Assembly: GCA_949987705.1 (NCBI GenBank)
Contig: OX465281.1
Location: 144,632,876-144,696,875 of the forward strand
Origin: Thereva unica
Lineage: Eukaryota; Arthropoda; Insecta; Diptera; Therevidae
Reading direction: 5' to 3'
Length of the DNA stretch: 64,000 nucleotides
How positions within the stretch are numbered: the first letter of the stretch is position 1; the number at the start of each line of letters is the position of its first letter. Below, piece after piece: positions 42,266 through 54,159 of the stretch. The notes below the pieces were generated by a model. The model did no database searches and had not been told where the DNA came from. It saw only the letters and a program-made list of their open reading frames with translations. The position numbers and the translations under genes are program-made.

Positions 42266-43366
42266 CTCTAGGAGGTTATGATCGCACTTCCATCAGTCTG
42301 GAATAGTCACGGCACGTGCATGTTATGCTACATGTTATTCCCCCTATTCCGCTGATGACTGACCACCATCTCAAGAGGACGCATTGCCATTTTCTTCACC
42401 ACCCCCTCGACATGGGTATCAAATGAAAGGGTATGATAAGTAGAATACAATAAGCTATGTCGTAAAATCCATATCGGCGATATCAAGAGGGCGGATTACC
42501 ACTACTTCACCACCCCTCAACATGGTATAAATTGAAAGGGTATAATAAGTAGAATACCATAACCGATGTAGTATACTAAATATATGGTTATATCCATGGC
42601 GGTCATCTCAAGAGGGCGGATTACTTTTTCTTCACAACCCCCTCGACATGGGTATCAAATGAAATAGAATGATAAATAGAATACAATAAGCAATACAGTA
42701 TACTCAATAAATAGTTAGATCCACCGCGGTCATCTCAAGAGGACACAATACCATTTTCTTCACCACCCCCTCGACATGGGTCTTAAATGAAAGGGTGTGT
42801 AGTAGAATACAATAAGCTATGTCGTAAAATCCATACCGGCGGTATCAAGAGGGCGGACTACCACTTCTTCACCGCCCCCTCAACATGGGTATAATTGAAA
42901 GAGTATCATGAGTAGAATACCATAAGCGATATAGTATACTAAATATTTGGTTAGATCCATGGCGGTCATCTCAAGAGGGCAGATTACCATTTTTTTACAA
43001 CCCCCTCGACATGGGTATCAAATGAAATGAAATGATAAGCAGAATACAATAAGCAATATAGTATACTCAATAAATATAGTTAGATCCACCGCGGCTATCT
43101 CAAGAGGACGCATTACCATTTTCTTCAGCACCCCCTCGACATGGGTATCAAATGAAACAGTATGATAAGTAGAATAGAATAAACTATGTCGTAAAATTCA
43201 TATCGGCGGTCTCAAGAGGGTGGATTACCACTTCTTCACCACCCCCTCAACATGGGTATCAATTGAAAGGGTATCAATTGAAAGGGTATCATAAGTTTAT
43301 CATTGATCGTTGGTCGTGTTAGACGTGTTTTTAATCTGCTCCAAATCTGCTTTCGATTCCTTCAGT

Positions 43367-44572
43367 ATGAGTGATAATGTGGTTGCTGCTAATATTTGCG
43401 GCAAATGCCAAGAAGTGTTGTTCGAGAAAAGAAATATTATTTGCTTTCTGTGCGGGAAATCCTTTCATAAACGCTGCTCTCGGCTCGACGAGGACATTAT
43501 TAAGCTCATTGATTCGCATGATTCCTTACTTTGGAAGTGTGCTAAGTGTGATTCCTTGCCTATCAGCGGTTTGTTGTTGAAAATCGGGGAATTGGCCTCT
43601 GACATTGCTTTCGTGAAGGATGAATTCCTGAAGTTCATTAAATGCAGAGACGATGGTTCTACTGTTAAAGCTCATAATAACCGCAGATCACTTTCTGTAT
43701 CCTCGGCAAAGTCATTACGGAGTTCCATGGTTGAAAGTGCATCATCGAGAACCGCTGCGCCTGCTAATTCTAAAAAACCCGCAACGGTTTCATCATTGAA
43801 GAAGAAATCATCTTCAATACTCAAATCGGATTCTCTCGCCTCTGGCTCTGGCTGTGGAGCTGCGGTTGTTTCGGTTGGGACGGCGACCAACGCATTTGAT
43901 AAGGGAGCTGTACTTGCTGATAAGAGTAGTGGAAGTGGTTCTCCTGCCGCTGCTGTTGCTGCTGTTTTTAATAATGTGTCGGCTAATGATGGTGTGTCTA
44001 CTAAGGACGTTGCTGCTGCTGTTGTGTCTCATAACATTGGCATTGCTCAGGTTGCTGCTGTTACTAATTCTGGTGCTAATGCTGCTGTTTCTACTAATAT
44101 TTCTGCTATTGATGTGGTTGGTGTTGCTACTAATGACGTTGCTGCTGCTGTGTCTCATAACACTGGTAATGTTCGCGATTCCGGTAATGATTGGATGGAG
44201 GTGCGTCGTAAGAGGCGTAGCCAAATTCGTGTTGTTGGGACAGCGTTGGATTGTAAGGACATTTCTGCCATTGTGGAATTAAAGTGGCTTCATTTATCCA
44301 GGTTGCATCCATTGACGACTGAAGATAATATTGTTAACTATATATCTTCATCTTTATGTATTGATCGTGCTAGATTTCGATGTAAACGTTTGGTTAAGAC
44401 GGATCTTGACCATACCTCGCTGAGGTTTACGACCTTCAAGCTGGGTGTTCCGGAGCATGTTTTTGATAAAATTTTAGATCCTGAATTGTGGCCCGTTGGA
44501 GTTGTAGTCCGTAAGTTCGTGAATCTTCCAAAAAACTCCGTTCCATCGAAGCTGGATCAACCTGTGACATAG
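43367..44572 (+). CDS. LINE ORF1 protein with PHD-type zinc finger
   Basis: ATG at 43367 is preferred because it begins MSDNVVAANICGKCQE; 401 residues. Residues about 10-60 form a C4HC3 PHD-like finger (CGKC..., CFLCGKSFHKRC, LWKCAKC). A Ser-rich stretch follows, then an Ala/Val/Asn-rich repetitive region (about 180-285), then WMEVRRKRRSQIRVVGT and a C-terminal domain ending LPKNSVPSKL. ORF1 proteins of this kind bind RNA and are common in CR1/Jockey-like elements. No stop interrupts it. Confidence 0.88.
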   Translation: MSDNVVAANICGKCQEVLFEKRNIICFLCGKSFHKRCSRLDEDIIKLIDSHDSLLWKCAKCDSLPISGLLLKIGELASDIAFVKDEFLKFIKCRDDGSTVKAHNNRRSLSVSSAKSLRSSMVESASSRTAAPANSKKPATVSSLKKKSSSILKSDSLASGSGCGAAVVSVGTATNAFDKGAVLADKSSGSGSPAAAVAAVFNNVSANDGVSTKDVAAAVVSHNIGIAQVAAVTNSGANAAVSTNISAIDVVGVATNDVAAAVSHNTGNVRDSGNDWMEVRRKRRSQIRVVGTALDCKDISAIVELKWLHLSRLHPLTTEDNIVNYISSSLCIDRARFRCKRLVKTDLDHTSLRFTTFKLGVPEHVFDKILDPELWPVGVVVRKFVNLPKNSVPSKLDQPVT

Positions 44573-47462
44573 CTAAACTGTCATCACCCAGTAGTGAATT
44601 CATTTCATTATATTATCAAAATATTCGGGGCATGTCTTCTAAGTCCCGTGATATTTATTTAAATGCTGTAACTAATGATTTTAATATTATTGTTCTGACG
44701 GAAACATGGCTTTCATCAACACATTTAACTCCGAGTTTTTCGATGAGAATAAGTTCATTGTTTATAGAAGAGACCGCTGCCCTATTTCGACTGGAAGATC
44801 ACGTGGAGGTGGTGTGCTTATTGCAGTTAAGGCTGATTTTCGTTCTAGATTGCTAACACTTGAAGTTGAGGATGCTGAAGTTGAACAACTTGCTATTTGT
44901 GTTTTAATTCCGGGACTGGGAAGTTTGAAAATTTGTGTTAGCTATATTCCGCCAGTGTCTTCTGTTGTGATTTATGAGGCGCATGCAAGAAATCTCAACA
45001 CTCTGTTTACAGACGTCCCACCTGATGAATTCATATGCATTTTAGGAGATTTTAATCTACCCAACATAAACTGGTCTCACTGCGAAGATGATAATAATCT
45101 TTCACCGCTGAACTTTTCATCTCGAAGTGAATGTCTAATTATTGATACTGCTTTATCTTTAAATTTAAATCAGGTTAACAGGTTTTATAATTGTATTGGA
45201 AGGATTTTAGATTTAGCTTTTATTAGCCCAGATTTGATTTGTAATGCATTTGAAGCACTGCAGCCTTTAGCTAAGATTGACATTTTTCACAAACCTTTTG
45301 TACTTGATATCTGCACCTATAAATTTGCTTCAATTGCAATTAATGTTAGTTCATCTAAATATAATTTTATTAAAGGTGATTATAATGGACTGAATAATTA
45401 TTTGCAATCTGTGAACTGGGACAGGGAACTTGAATGCTTTTCTTCTAATCTAGATAATTACTATTCGAGGTTCCTTGAATTGGTTCATGTTGGTGTTAAG
45501 CGTTTCATTCCAATCGTTGTTCATGTGTCTTCTAATCATCCGCCTTGGTTCAATAAAGGTTTGTTGAGGCTTAAAAATGCTAAAAATAAAGCTCACAAAA
45601 TTTCAAGGCTTCATTGCAATGATTACAATTTAGCCAAATTCAAAAGACTTCATAAAGAATACCAATTTTTCAATAGATTTTTATATAATCAATATATTAC
45701 AACTATTGAAAATAATATAAAAAATGATTGCAGGGCTTTCTGGACTTACATCAAATCTAAACGTGTTTCGTCTACCATGCCGGCTTGCATGGAGTACAAG
45801 AGTCTACATTCTAATAGTTTGCAAGAAAGCTGTGATCTTTTTGCTGATTATTTTGAATCTGTCTATATGTCCAATCATAATAGTGGTCCTAGCTCTGAGT
45901 GTATTGATTTAGATTCAATTGTCGATCTTGGTCTTATTCAATTAGAGCAGGGTGAAGTTGAATTATGCCTAAAGGATTTAAGTGGTGACATTTTTCATGG
46001 ACCTGACTTAATGTGTAACTTATTATTAAAGAAATGTTACTCTAGCCTCTCTTATGTTCTTACCAAAGTGTTTAATCTGTCCTTGAAGTTTGGTTTATTC
46101 CTTGACTCTTGGAAATTTTCGTATATTAAACCGCTTTATAAATCGGGTTGTCGTAATAAAATTAATAATTATAGAGGTATTGCGAAGTTATTACCTGTTC
46201 CTAAATGTTTTGAAAGCCTGGTAAAACACAGACTTGAATTTGTTGTGAACAATTGTATATGTGATGAACAACATGGTTTTATGAAAGGGAAGTCCACTAC
46301 CACTAACCTGGTAGTGTTTAAGAACTACACAATTAATGCTATGGAACAGGGTAAGCAGGTTGATGTTATCTATACGGATTTTGTCAAAGCTTTTGACCGT
46401 GTCGATATTGCACTATTAATAAGGAAATTACGCGCAATTGGTTTTCATTCTTCTCTTCTTAATTGGATAAGTTCCTATCTCATTGGCCGTAAGCAGTGTG
46501 TTCTAATTGATACATGTATGTCGAGAATATTTGCAGTTAAATCAGGTGTTCCACAAGGTAGTCATCTTGGTCCGTTATTATTCATAATTTTTATTAATGA
46601 TGCTTGTAGTATATTTTCTCGTGTCAATGCGCTATTATTTGCGGATGATATGAAGATTTTTACTTCAATTTCTTCTTTATCCGACTGTAGTATTCTTCAA
46701 AAAGAACTTGATATCTTTTTTTCTTGGTGCAAAGCTAATAGGTTGGAGCTAAATCCCCTTAAATGTAAAAAAATGTCTTTTTATCGACTTATTGTTCCGT
46801 TTTCTCATTCTTATAATATTAATGGTGTGATTATTGATTCTCCTGATACTATTTGTGATCTTGGTCTTAATCTTGACCATAGATTTAGTTCATCTTGCCA
46901 TGTTGATATAGTATGCTCAAAAGCATTTAAAATGCTTGGTTTTCTAAAACGAAATTCTATTGACTTCCGAGATTCTTTTACGTTAAAAGTCCTTTACATG
47001 TCTCTTGTTCGTTCTCACTTAGAGTACGCATCTGTGGTCTGGAATCCCCTTAGCTCTTTCCACAGCTCTCGTATCGAATCTATTCAAAAGTCTTTTACTC
47101 GTTTTGCTCTACGTAAAATTAGTTGGCAAAACAGTATTCCTTCATATAATTCTAGATGTTTGCTTCTTGGACTTCCGACTTTAGAAACTAGAAGAAATAT
47201 CGCTAGTGTAATGTTTGTCAGAGATGTTTTATGTTCCCGAATTAAATCTGCTTCATTGCTTTCTCTTTTTAATATTTATGCACCTGGCGTATCTTTAAGA
47301 TCTAGACCTCTATTGTGTGTCTCTCAGCATAGGACTGTTTATGGCCAACATGAACCAGTAACGTTTTGCTCTGACCTCTTTAATAAAATTTACGATTCAA
47401 TTGATTTAACCCTAGATAGAAATGCATTCAAGTCCATTCTTGGTAATAATCTTGGTTATTGA
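44569..47462 (+). CDS. LINE ORF2: endonuclease and reverse transcriptase, one frameshift
   Basis: The frame overlaps the ORF1 end and starts LYYQNIRGMSSKSRD, then IIVLTETWLSS (EN catalytic E). Near 44720-44735 the frame changes, and FFDENKFIVYRRDR continues in the second frame to 47462. EN: YIPPVSS, CILGDFNLPNINW, ILDLAFISPDL. RT: INNYRGIAKLLPVPKCFE, QHGFMKGKSTTTNL, YTDFVKAFDRV, SGVPQGSHLGPLLFIIFIND, LLFADDMKIF (catalytic FADD) and LELNPLKCKKM. It is followed by a C-terminal domain (LVRSHLEYASVVWNP, RIESIQKSFTRFALRK). All catalytic residues I can identify are kept. Confidence 0.9.
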
Positions 47463-47604
47463 TATTGTATCATCTTTTGCCTAGTGTTTAATACAACAAT
47501 TAGTTTTCTAAGGTTTTTTTTGTCTTTGTTAATTTTGTTATATTCATAGTCATAGTAAATTATTTTACGGGCATCTGTCTGTTGGAGACTTACTCTGTAG
47601 ACTG

Positions 47605-47647
<43 letters not shown>

Positions 47648-49125
47648 AGTACCATAAGCGATATAGTATACTCCATATATGGTTAGATCCATAGCGGTCA
47701 TCTCAAGAGGGCGGATTACCATTTTCTTTAAAACCCCCTCGACATGGGTATCAAATGAAAGGGAATGATAAGTAGAATACAATAACCAATATAGTATTAC
47801 TCAGTATATAGTTAGATCCACAGCGGCCATCTCAAGAGGACGCATTACCATTTTCTTCGGCACCCCCCCGACATGGGTATCAAATGAAACGGTATGATAA
47901 GTAGAATACAATAAACTATGTCGTAAAATTTATATTGGCGGTCTCAAGAGGGTGGATTACCACTTCTTCACCACCCCCTCAACATGGGTATCAATTGAAA
48001 GGGTATCATAAGTAGAATACCATAAGCGATATAGTATACTCAATATATGGTTAGATCCATAGCGGTCATCTCAAGAGGGCGGATTACCATTTTCTTTACA
48101 ACCCCCTCGACATAGGTAACAAATGAAAGGGTATGATAGGTAAAACACTACGCTATGCCCGTAAAATCCATGGCGACCGTCTCAAGAGGGCAGATTACCA
48201 TTTCTTCACCGCCCCCTCGACATGGGTATCAATTGAAAGGGTATCATAAGTAGAATACCATAAGCGATATAGTATACTCAATATATGGTTAGATCCATAG
48301 CGGTCATCTCAAGAGGGCGGATTACCATTTTCTCTACAGCCCCCTCGACATGGGTATCAAATGAAATGGAATGATAAGAAGAATACAATAAACAATATAT
48401 AGTTATTTATTACTCAATATATAGTTTGATCCACGGGGGCCATCTAAGAGGATGCATTACCATTTTCTTCACCACCTCCTCGACAAAGGTATCAAATGAA
48501 AGGGTATGATAAGTAGAATACAATAAACTTTGTCGTAAAATCCATGTCGGTGTACTCAATATCTCGTTAGATCCACGGCGATCATCTCAAGAGGGCGGAT
48601 TACCATTTTCTTTTCAACCCCCTCGACATGGGTATCAAATGAAATGGAATGATAAGAAGAATACAATAAACAATATAGTATATACTCAATATATAGTTTG
48701 ATCCTCGGGGGCCATCTAAGAGGATGCATTACCATTTTCTTCACCACCTCCTCGACAAAGGTATCAAATGAAAGGGTATGATAAGTAGAATACAATAAGC
48801 TATGTCGTAAAATCCATATCGGTGTACTCAATATCTCGTTAGATCCACGGCGATCATCTCAAGAGGGCGGATTACCATTTTATTCGCAACCCTCTCTACG
48901 TGGGTATCAAATGAAAAGGTATCATAAGTAAAAGACATTAAACAATATAGTATATCCTCAATATGTCGTTACTAGTTATTCGATAAATTTTTACTCGCAC
49001 TGTTGATGCCAGATGGCATTCGATGATTAGAAAAAAGTGTTCATATAAAAATGGTTAGTCGTTCGTACACTCAAAAGATTCGTAAATCGGAAATAATTTT
49101 GGTAGCACCTGTTCTCATCATATAA

Positions 49126-49314
49126 CTAAAATTATTGGAACTGAATAATAAAAAGTTTATTAAAATTGAGCAATGCGATATTAAAGCTTTCACTTCTGCA
49201 AAAGTGCATATAGGAGGTTCAAAGTATGAAGTGATTAGTGTTATATTCCATACAGAAACAAAGTCATTACATCAGCATGTTGAGACAAAAATCGAGCTGG
49301 TTATGGATCAATGA
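49126..49314 (+). other. Short protein-like open frame, unassigned
   Basis: Sixty-two codons are open between stops, with protein-like composition (FTSAKVHIGGSKYEVISVIF, HQHVETKIELVMDQ) in an otherwise AT-rich gap. There is no ATG near the start and I recognise no family. It may be a fragment of a transposon protein. Confidence 0.3.
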
Positions 49315-49606
49315 TTCCATAGTGCAGGAAAAATCTTGGCCGAGAAACGCGAAAGGATCTTATGTTTATTTTTTATAAAGGCAATAATATTAATTTGAAT
49401 TCCTGCATTTTGTTATTACGTACCTACTTATAAAATAAGTAAAAACAAAAAAGAGTGATATCCCACCAACAAAACATTAAAAATGTGAATTAGAAGTTCG
49501 TGGGCGCGAAATTATTTATTGGGACAGTTTAAAACACACTTATATAAAAAAAAAGTGATATGGATTAGTCAAGATGAATCGTTAGTAGCATGAAATAATT
49601 AAACAC

Positions 49607-51840
49607 GTGCATCTAAATACGTATCTAAATACTAATAATCCATCGTTGCTGGATATCTTTTTCGTGTCGAACGTAGGAAATGTTTTGTTTCATAATCAGA
49701 TTAGCCCACCTAGTTATCTCGATCATGATATCCTGTATCTTTCCTTAAAATTCACAGTTAGAAAGACTCAACAGAAATTGTTTTCCTTTCGCGATTACAA
49801 GTCCATCGATATCCCAGCACTATTTCAAGAATGTTCCTCACTACCTTGGGACCGAATTTACCGCCTTCCTGACATAGACAACCAATTAGAGCACTTCTGT
49901 TCGCTGATTTACCATCTGCATGAAACCTTTGCCCCAGTTAAAACGAGAAGCATGTCTTCCTCTACCTCACCCTGGTTCTCCATTCAAATAAGCCGACTTA
50001 TGTATATCCGAGAGAGAATTTTTGTTCAGAAGATATAAGAAAAACAAAACTGCTGTGATTTTTATAGCATACAAAAATGTTAGGAATTTAGTAACTTTAA
50101 CCATCCGCAAAGCGAAGGCGCAGTTCCTTTCGTCTAAGCTTAGCCCTGCTTTGCCTGCAAAGAAACTTTGGAGAAACATAAAACTACTCGGCATTCACGG
50201 TAGTGAAGATGAAACTCAGATCAGCCTTAGCACTGATGAATTAAATAAATTTTTTGTTGCCGCATCTAACCTATATAAAGATCCCCATTGCTCAAGTCCA
50301 ACTGACACTGCTACTGATTTATTCAGCTTTCGCAATGTAGCTCACGCGGAAGTCCACAAAGCTTTCTACTCCATCAAATCTGATTCAGTTGGTCCAGACA
50401 ATCTTCCACCGGTCTTTCTAAAGTTAATTTTTCCTGTGATCCTCCCCTATGTTACTCATATTTTCAATAGCTGCCTGACAATATCATACTTTCCGCTTCA
50501 GTGGAAAAAAGCAAAAGTAATCGCACTTCCTAAATGCAAATCCCCGAAAGGCCCCGCTGACTATCGTCCTATAAGCATATTATGTTTCTTAGGCAAAGTA
50601 CTGGAAAAACTAATGTCTTGGCAAATCGAGGGGCACTGTGAAACATGGTCTCTGTTGTCGCATGCACAGTCTGGTTTTGGCAAAGGGAGTAGTTGTGAAA
50701 CTGCACTGCTGAAGGTGACCACCGACCTGCGGATGGCTCTTGATTCTAATGACATTGCTTTTCTTGTGCTTCTTGATTTCAGCAAAGATTTTGACAGTGT
50801 TAGTCACAAGCTTCTAGAAATGAAGCTAATAGACCACATGCGGTTTTCATCTTCAGCTGTGTCTCTAATTCGGGAATACTTACATAATCGATCTCAAAAA
50901 GTCTGGCTACAAAATTCAATTTCGGATTCTTTACCAATCACGCGCGGTGTTCCGCAAGGTTCCATATTAGGGCCGTTGCTCTTCAGCATGTACATAAACG
51001 ATCTCAGCAGTATCGTTAGGAATTGTAAACTGCACATGTATGCAGATGATGTCCAAATTTACTTAAATAGTCCCATTGGATTGGTAGAGAACTGTGTGCA
51101 TAACATTAATGCCGATTTGGAGCGTATCTATCAATGGTCTTTATCCAACCACCATTAAGCAAATGCTTCTAAATCCTGTTGCATTCCAATGTATAGAAAT
51201 CAGTTAGACACTTCTTTCCTTCCACCTATTATTCTCATGAATACGTTCTTACCCTACCAACTTCGAGTCAAAAATCTAGGTGTCCATCTGAACTCACAGT
51301 TAACCTGCTGTGATCAGGTGTCTCATACCCTGTCTAAAGTATATGGTATTTTGCGGCGGCTGTGGTTGTACGCTTCCGTTCTGCCCCTAGGAACTCGTTC
51401 AAAGTTAATTAAAACTCTAATTTTACCGCACTTCACGTACGCTAGCTTGATCTTTCCTTCTCTCGACGCATCATGCCGTGATAAACTCAATGTAGGCTTC
51501 AATGATTGTACTAGGTTTGTTTACAATCTTCGCAGATCTGACCATAAGTCGATATCGTACTTCCGTTCTGGGGTGCACACTTGAAGTGTACTATTCGATC
51601 AAGGCAATGACATTCATTTATAAACTCTTGCACTCCGACCGTCCATCATACCTCCATGAATATCTTCGATTTGGTCGTACGACTAGAAGAATACTATTTA
51701 TCCTTCCTAGATTCTCCCACTTAGTTGCGCAGAGATCTTTTTTTGATCATTGTACCCAGTTATGGAACAGTTTACTCGCCGATATACAGAATGCGGGGTC
51801 ATTAAATGTGTTCATCACGTATCTTCAGTCACTTTACTAG
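49607..51840 (+). pseudogene. LINE endonuclease-RT, frameshifted
   Basis: Frames: 49607-50038 (EN end: LLDIFFVSNVGNVLF, SPPSYLDHDILYLSLKF), 50022-51158 (RT) and 51189-51840 (C-terminal). RT motifs: GPADYRPISILCFLGKVLEK, AQSGFGKGSSCETALLKV, LLDFSKDFDSVSHKLL, TRGVPQGSILGPLLFSMYIN, LHMYADDVQIYL (YADD intact). The C-terminal block includes LILPHFTYASLIF and LHSDRPSYLHEYL. Frame changes lie near 50030, 51158 and 51560. The RT core itself is uninterrupted. Confidence 0.88.
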
Positions 51841-52050
51841 TTAACAATATTCCTTCAGCTCATTTATTTATTTTGCACTTATATTAGTTTGTTTTTCATT
51901 CTCCCTTACTTTTATACATTTCACAATTGTTTCGTTTTGTTTTAATTTGTTTAAATTGCCATATTTTTAAGTACATACGCTTTTAGCGGTAAAAGATAAT
52001 GTAATCTTGATGTACTAAAATTAAAAAAAAAAAAAAAAAATAAAAAAATA
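49614..52050 (+). mobile_element. 5'-truncated Jockey/CR1-type LINE with poly(A) tail
   Basis: The endonuclease C-terminal part, RT and C-terminal domain are followed by A19TA7TAAA at about 52021-52050. It starts abruptly in the EN domain (LDIFFVSN). It sits between the arms of the long-TIR element. Confidence 0.85.
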
Positions 52051-52052
52051 AA

Positions 52053-52220
52053 TTTACGAACGAATTCAGAGTGGCACAGTCAATATTGTTTCTAATAAAA
52101 TTTGTTACATTTCGAAGGACAGCTAAGATTCATGCTATACAACGAACTCGCCAGCCAACTTTTTCGCGGTTAATAACACTTTATTAAGTTTAAAAAAAAT
52201 CCTTTGAATTCGTTCGTAAA
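52053..52220. mobile_element. 168-bp hairpin MITE after the LINE tail
   Basis: A perfect 16-bp inverted repeat TTTACGAACGAATTCA lies at 52053-52068 and 52205-52220, just after the LINE poly(A) and just before the TIR arm. Confidence 0.6.
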
Positions 52221-52280
52221 TGCACGTGTTTAATTATTTCATGCTATTAACGATTCATCTTGATTAATCCATATCACTTT

Positions 52281-52942
52281 TTAACTTCCCAGTATAGGAA
52301 GTTATTGTAATCGGTCCGAAAATCGAAATCGAAAATTTCAACGTATTTTCATCTTTCAAGGTCCCAGGAGCATTTTAAGCAAAAAATTGGGAGGAAGTAT
52401 GTGTGTGTGTGTATGTGCGTACGGATGTGGTCATTTTTTCCTGCACGATATTGCGCGAACCAAAACTGATATCGACTTCGTTGAGGTGTCGTTCGAAGCG
52501 TATTAACCGAAATATGATCTGAAAAGATTTTCATGAAATTCGGTCCAGCCGTTTTTTTGTTTAAGCGACGTAAGTGATTTTTGTACCTGCACGATATCGC
52601 CCGAACCACGAAAGATATTGACTTACTTGAGGTGCCGTTCGAAGCGTATTAGCGACAATATAATCTGAAAAGATTTTTATAATATTCCGTCCAGCGGTTT
52701 TTTGGTTTAAATGACTTAAGTGATTTTTGTACCTGCACGATACCGCGCGAACTAAAAACTATTTCGACTTCATTGAGGTGCCAAAAAACATTAACACATC
52801 AATTTTATATACATTTTCGTCATCCTAATCTTGTAGGTGCGTACATTTAGTTTGACATTTTAGCCAATCATAATATTCAACATCCATCATACTGGGAAGT
52901 TGATCGTGTGGAACGAACGGGTCGAACCCACATCCCAACTAG
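52281..52942 (+). mobile_element. Helentron-like element A
   Basis: It starts TTAACTTCCCAGTATAGG (itself a hairpin, AACTTCC/GGAAGTT). It has (GT)n at 52400, then about three ~145-bp units containing GATATCG..CGAACCA and TTCGAAGCGTATTA. It ends ATACTGGGAAGTT, hairpin, then CATCCCAACTAG followed by T's. Interior subfamily as B and D. Confidence 0.85.
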
Positions 52943-53119
52943 TTTTTTTTTTTTTTTTTTCATTTTTCTTAATTAAATCACTAACGAACTAATCACATCT
53001 TATCTACATACAGTGACTCACAGTGAAAATGGCCCACCCTTTAAAAAATTATTTTTGGTAAAAATCTTCTAAGACATCAATTAAATAAAAATCCCAAAAA
53101 ATATATTCTTAACAGTTTA

Positions 53120-54159
53120 TTAACTTCCCAGTATAGGAAGTTATTGTAATCGGTCCGAAAATCGAAATCGAAAATTTCAACATATTTTCATCTCTCAAGG
53201 TCCCAGGAGCATTTTAAGCAAAAAATTGGGAGGAAGTATGTGTGTGTGTGTATGTGCGTACGGATGTGGTCATTTTTTCCTGCACGATATCGCGCGAACC
53301 AAAACTGATATCGACATCGTTGAGGTGTCGTTCGAAGCATATTAACCGAAATATGATCTGAAAAGATTTTCATGAAATTCGGTCGAACCGTTTTTTTGTT
53401 TAAGCGACGTAAGTGATTTTTGTACCTGCACGATATCGCCCGAACCACGAAAGATATTGACTTACTTGAGGTGCCGTTCGAAGCGTATTAGCGACAATAT
53501 AATCTGAAAAGATTTTTATAATATTCGGTCCAGCGGTTTTTTGGTTTAAATGACTTAAGTGATTTTTGCACCTGCACGATATCGCGCGAACTATAAAAGA
53601 TATCGACTTAGTTGACGTGCCGTTCGAAGAGTATTAACCAAAATATGATCTGAAAAGATTTTCATAAAATTCGGTCCAGCCGTTTTTTTGTTTAAGCGGC
53701 GTAAGTGATTTTTGTACCTGCACGATATCGCCCGAACCACGAAAGATATTGTCTTACTTGAGGTGCCGTTCGAAGCGTATTAGCGACAATATAATCTGAA
53801 AAGATTTTTATAATATTCGGTCCAGCGGTTTTTTGGTTTAAATGACTTAAGTGATTTTTGTACCTGCACGATACCGCGCGAACTAAAAACTATATCGACT
53901 TCATTGGGTTCCGAAAAACATTAATACATCAATTTTATATACATTTTCTTCATCCTAATCTTGTAAGTGCGCACATTTAGTTTGACATTTTAGCGAAAAT
54001 ATTGATAAACACTTGTGACAAATTCTCGGTATTATACATATATTCTACAATTGCCTATTGTTCATTTATTATTAAAATATCCAATCATAATATTCAACAT
54101 CCATCATACTGGGAAGTTGATCGTGTGGACCGAAAGGGTCGAACCCACATCCCAACTAG
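53120..54159 (+). mobile_element. Helentron-like element B
   Basis: The ends are the same as A but with more internal ~145-bp units (about five), so 1040 bp. The 177 bp between A and B (52943-53119) does not belong to the TIR arm of the host element nor to the Helentron-like family. Confidence 0.85.

Larger units (their letters stand above)
39402..42365 (-). mobile_element. RTE-type LINE, essentially full length, inactive
   Basis: A 15-bp duplication CCATCTCAAGAGGAC (39387-39401 and 42366-42380) flanks it, and the minus-strand 3' tail is (GAA)n. It carries endonuclease and RT in one reading order with several stops and frame changes. Its 3 kb length and microsatellite tail fit the RTE clade. 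It inserted into a satellite unit. Confidence 0.9.
43290..47647 (+). mobile_element. Jockey/CR1-type LINE, nearly intact
   Basis: It carries two overlapping-phase ORFs and ends in (TAAA)n at about 47605-47647, inside the same satellite array. The satellite reads ...GGGTATCATAAG at the left and GTACCATAAGCG at the right, so a few target bases were lost and no duplication is clear. The lesion seen is one frame change early in ORF2. Confidence 0.88.
38895..48975 (+). repeat. ~120-bp satellite array of R3, split by two LINEs
   Basis: Units alternate CATCTCAAGAGGGCGGATTA, then CCCCCTCGACATGGGTATCA, AATGAAAGGGTATGATAAG and TAGAATACAATAAGC. They occupy 38895-39401, 42366-43290 and 47648-48975, more than 20 units in total. 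Alternate units differ (GCTATGTCGTAAAATCC versus GCGATATAGTATACT), so the higher-order period is about 240 bp. Confidence 0.9.

Noticed and set aside
43814..44282. Long frames on other strands inside LINE ORF1 (Asn/Ser-rich and Leu-rich)
   Set aside because: They are shadows of the repetitive GCT/GTT/AAT codons of ORF1.
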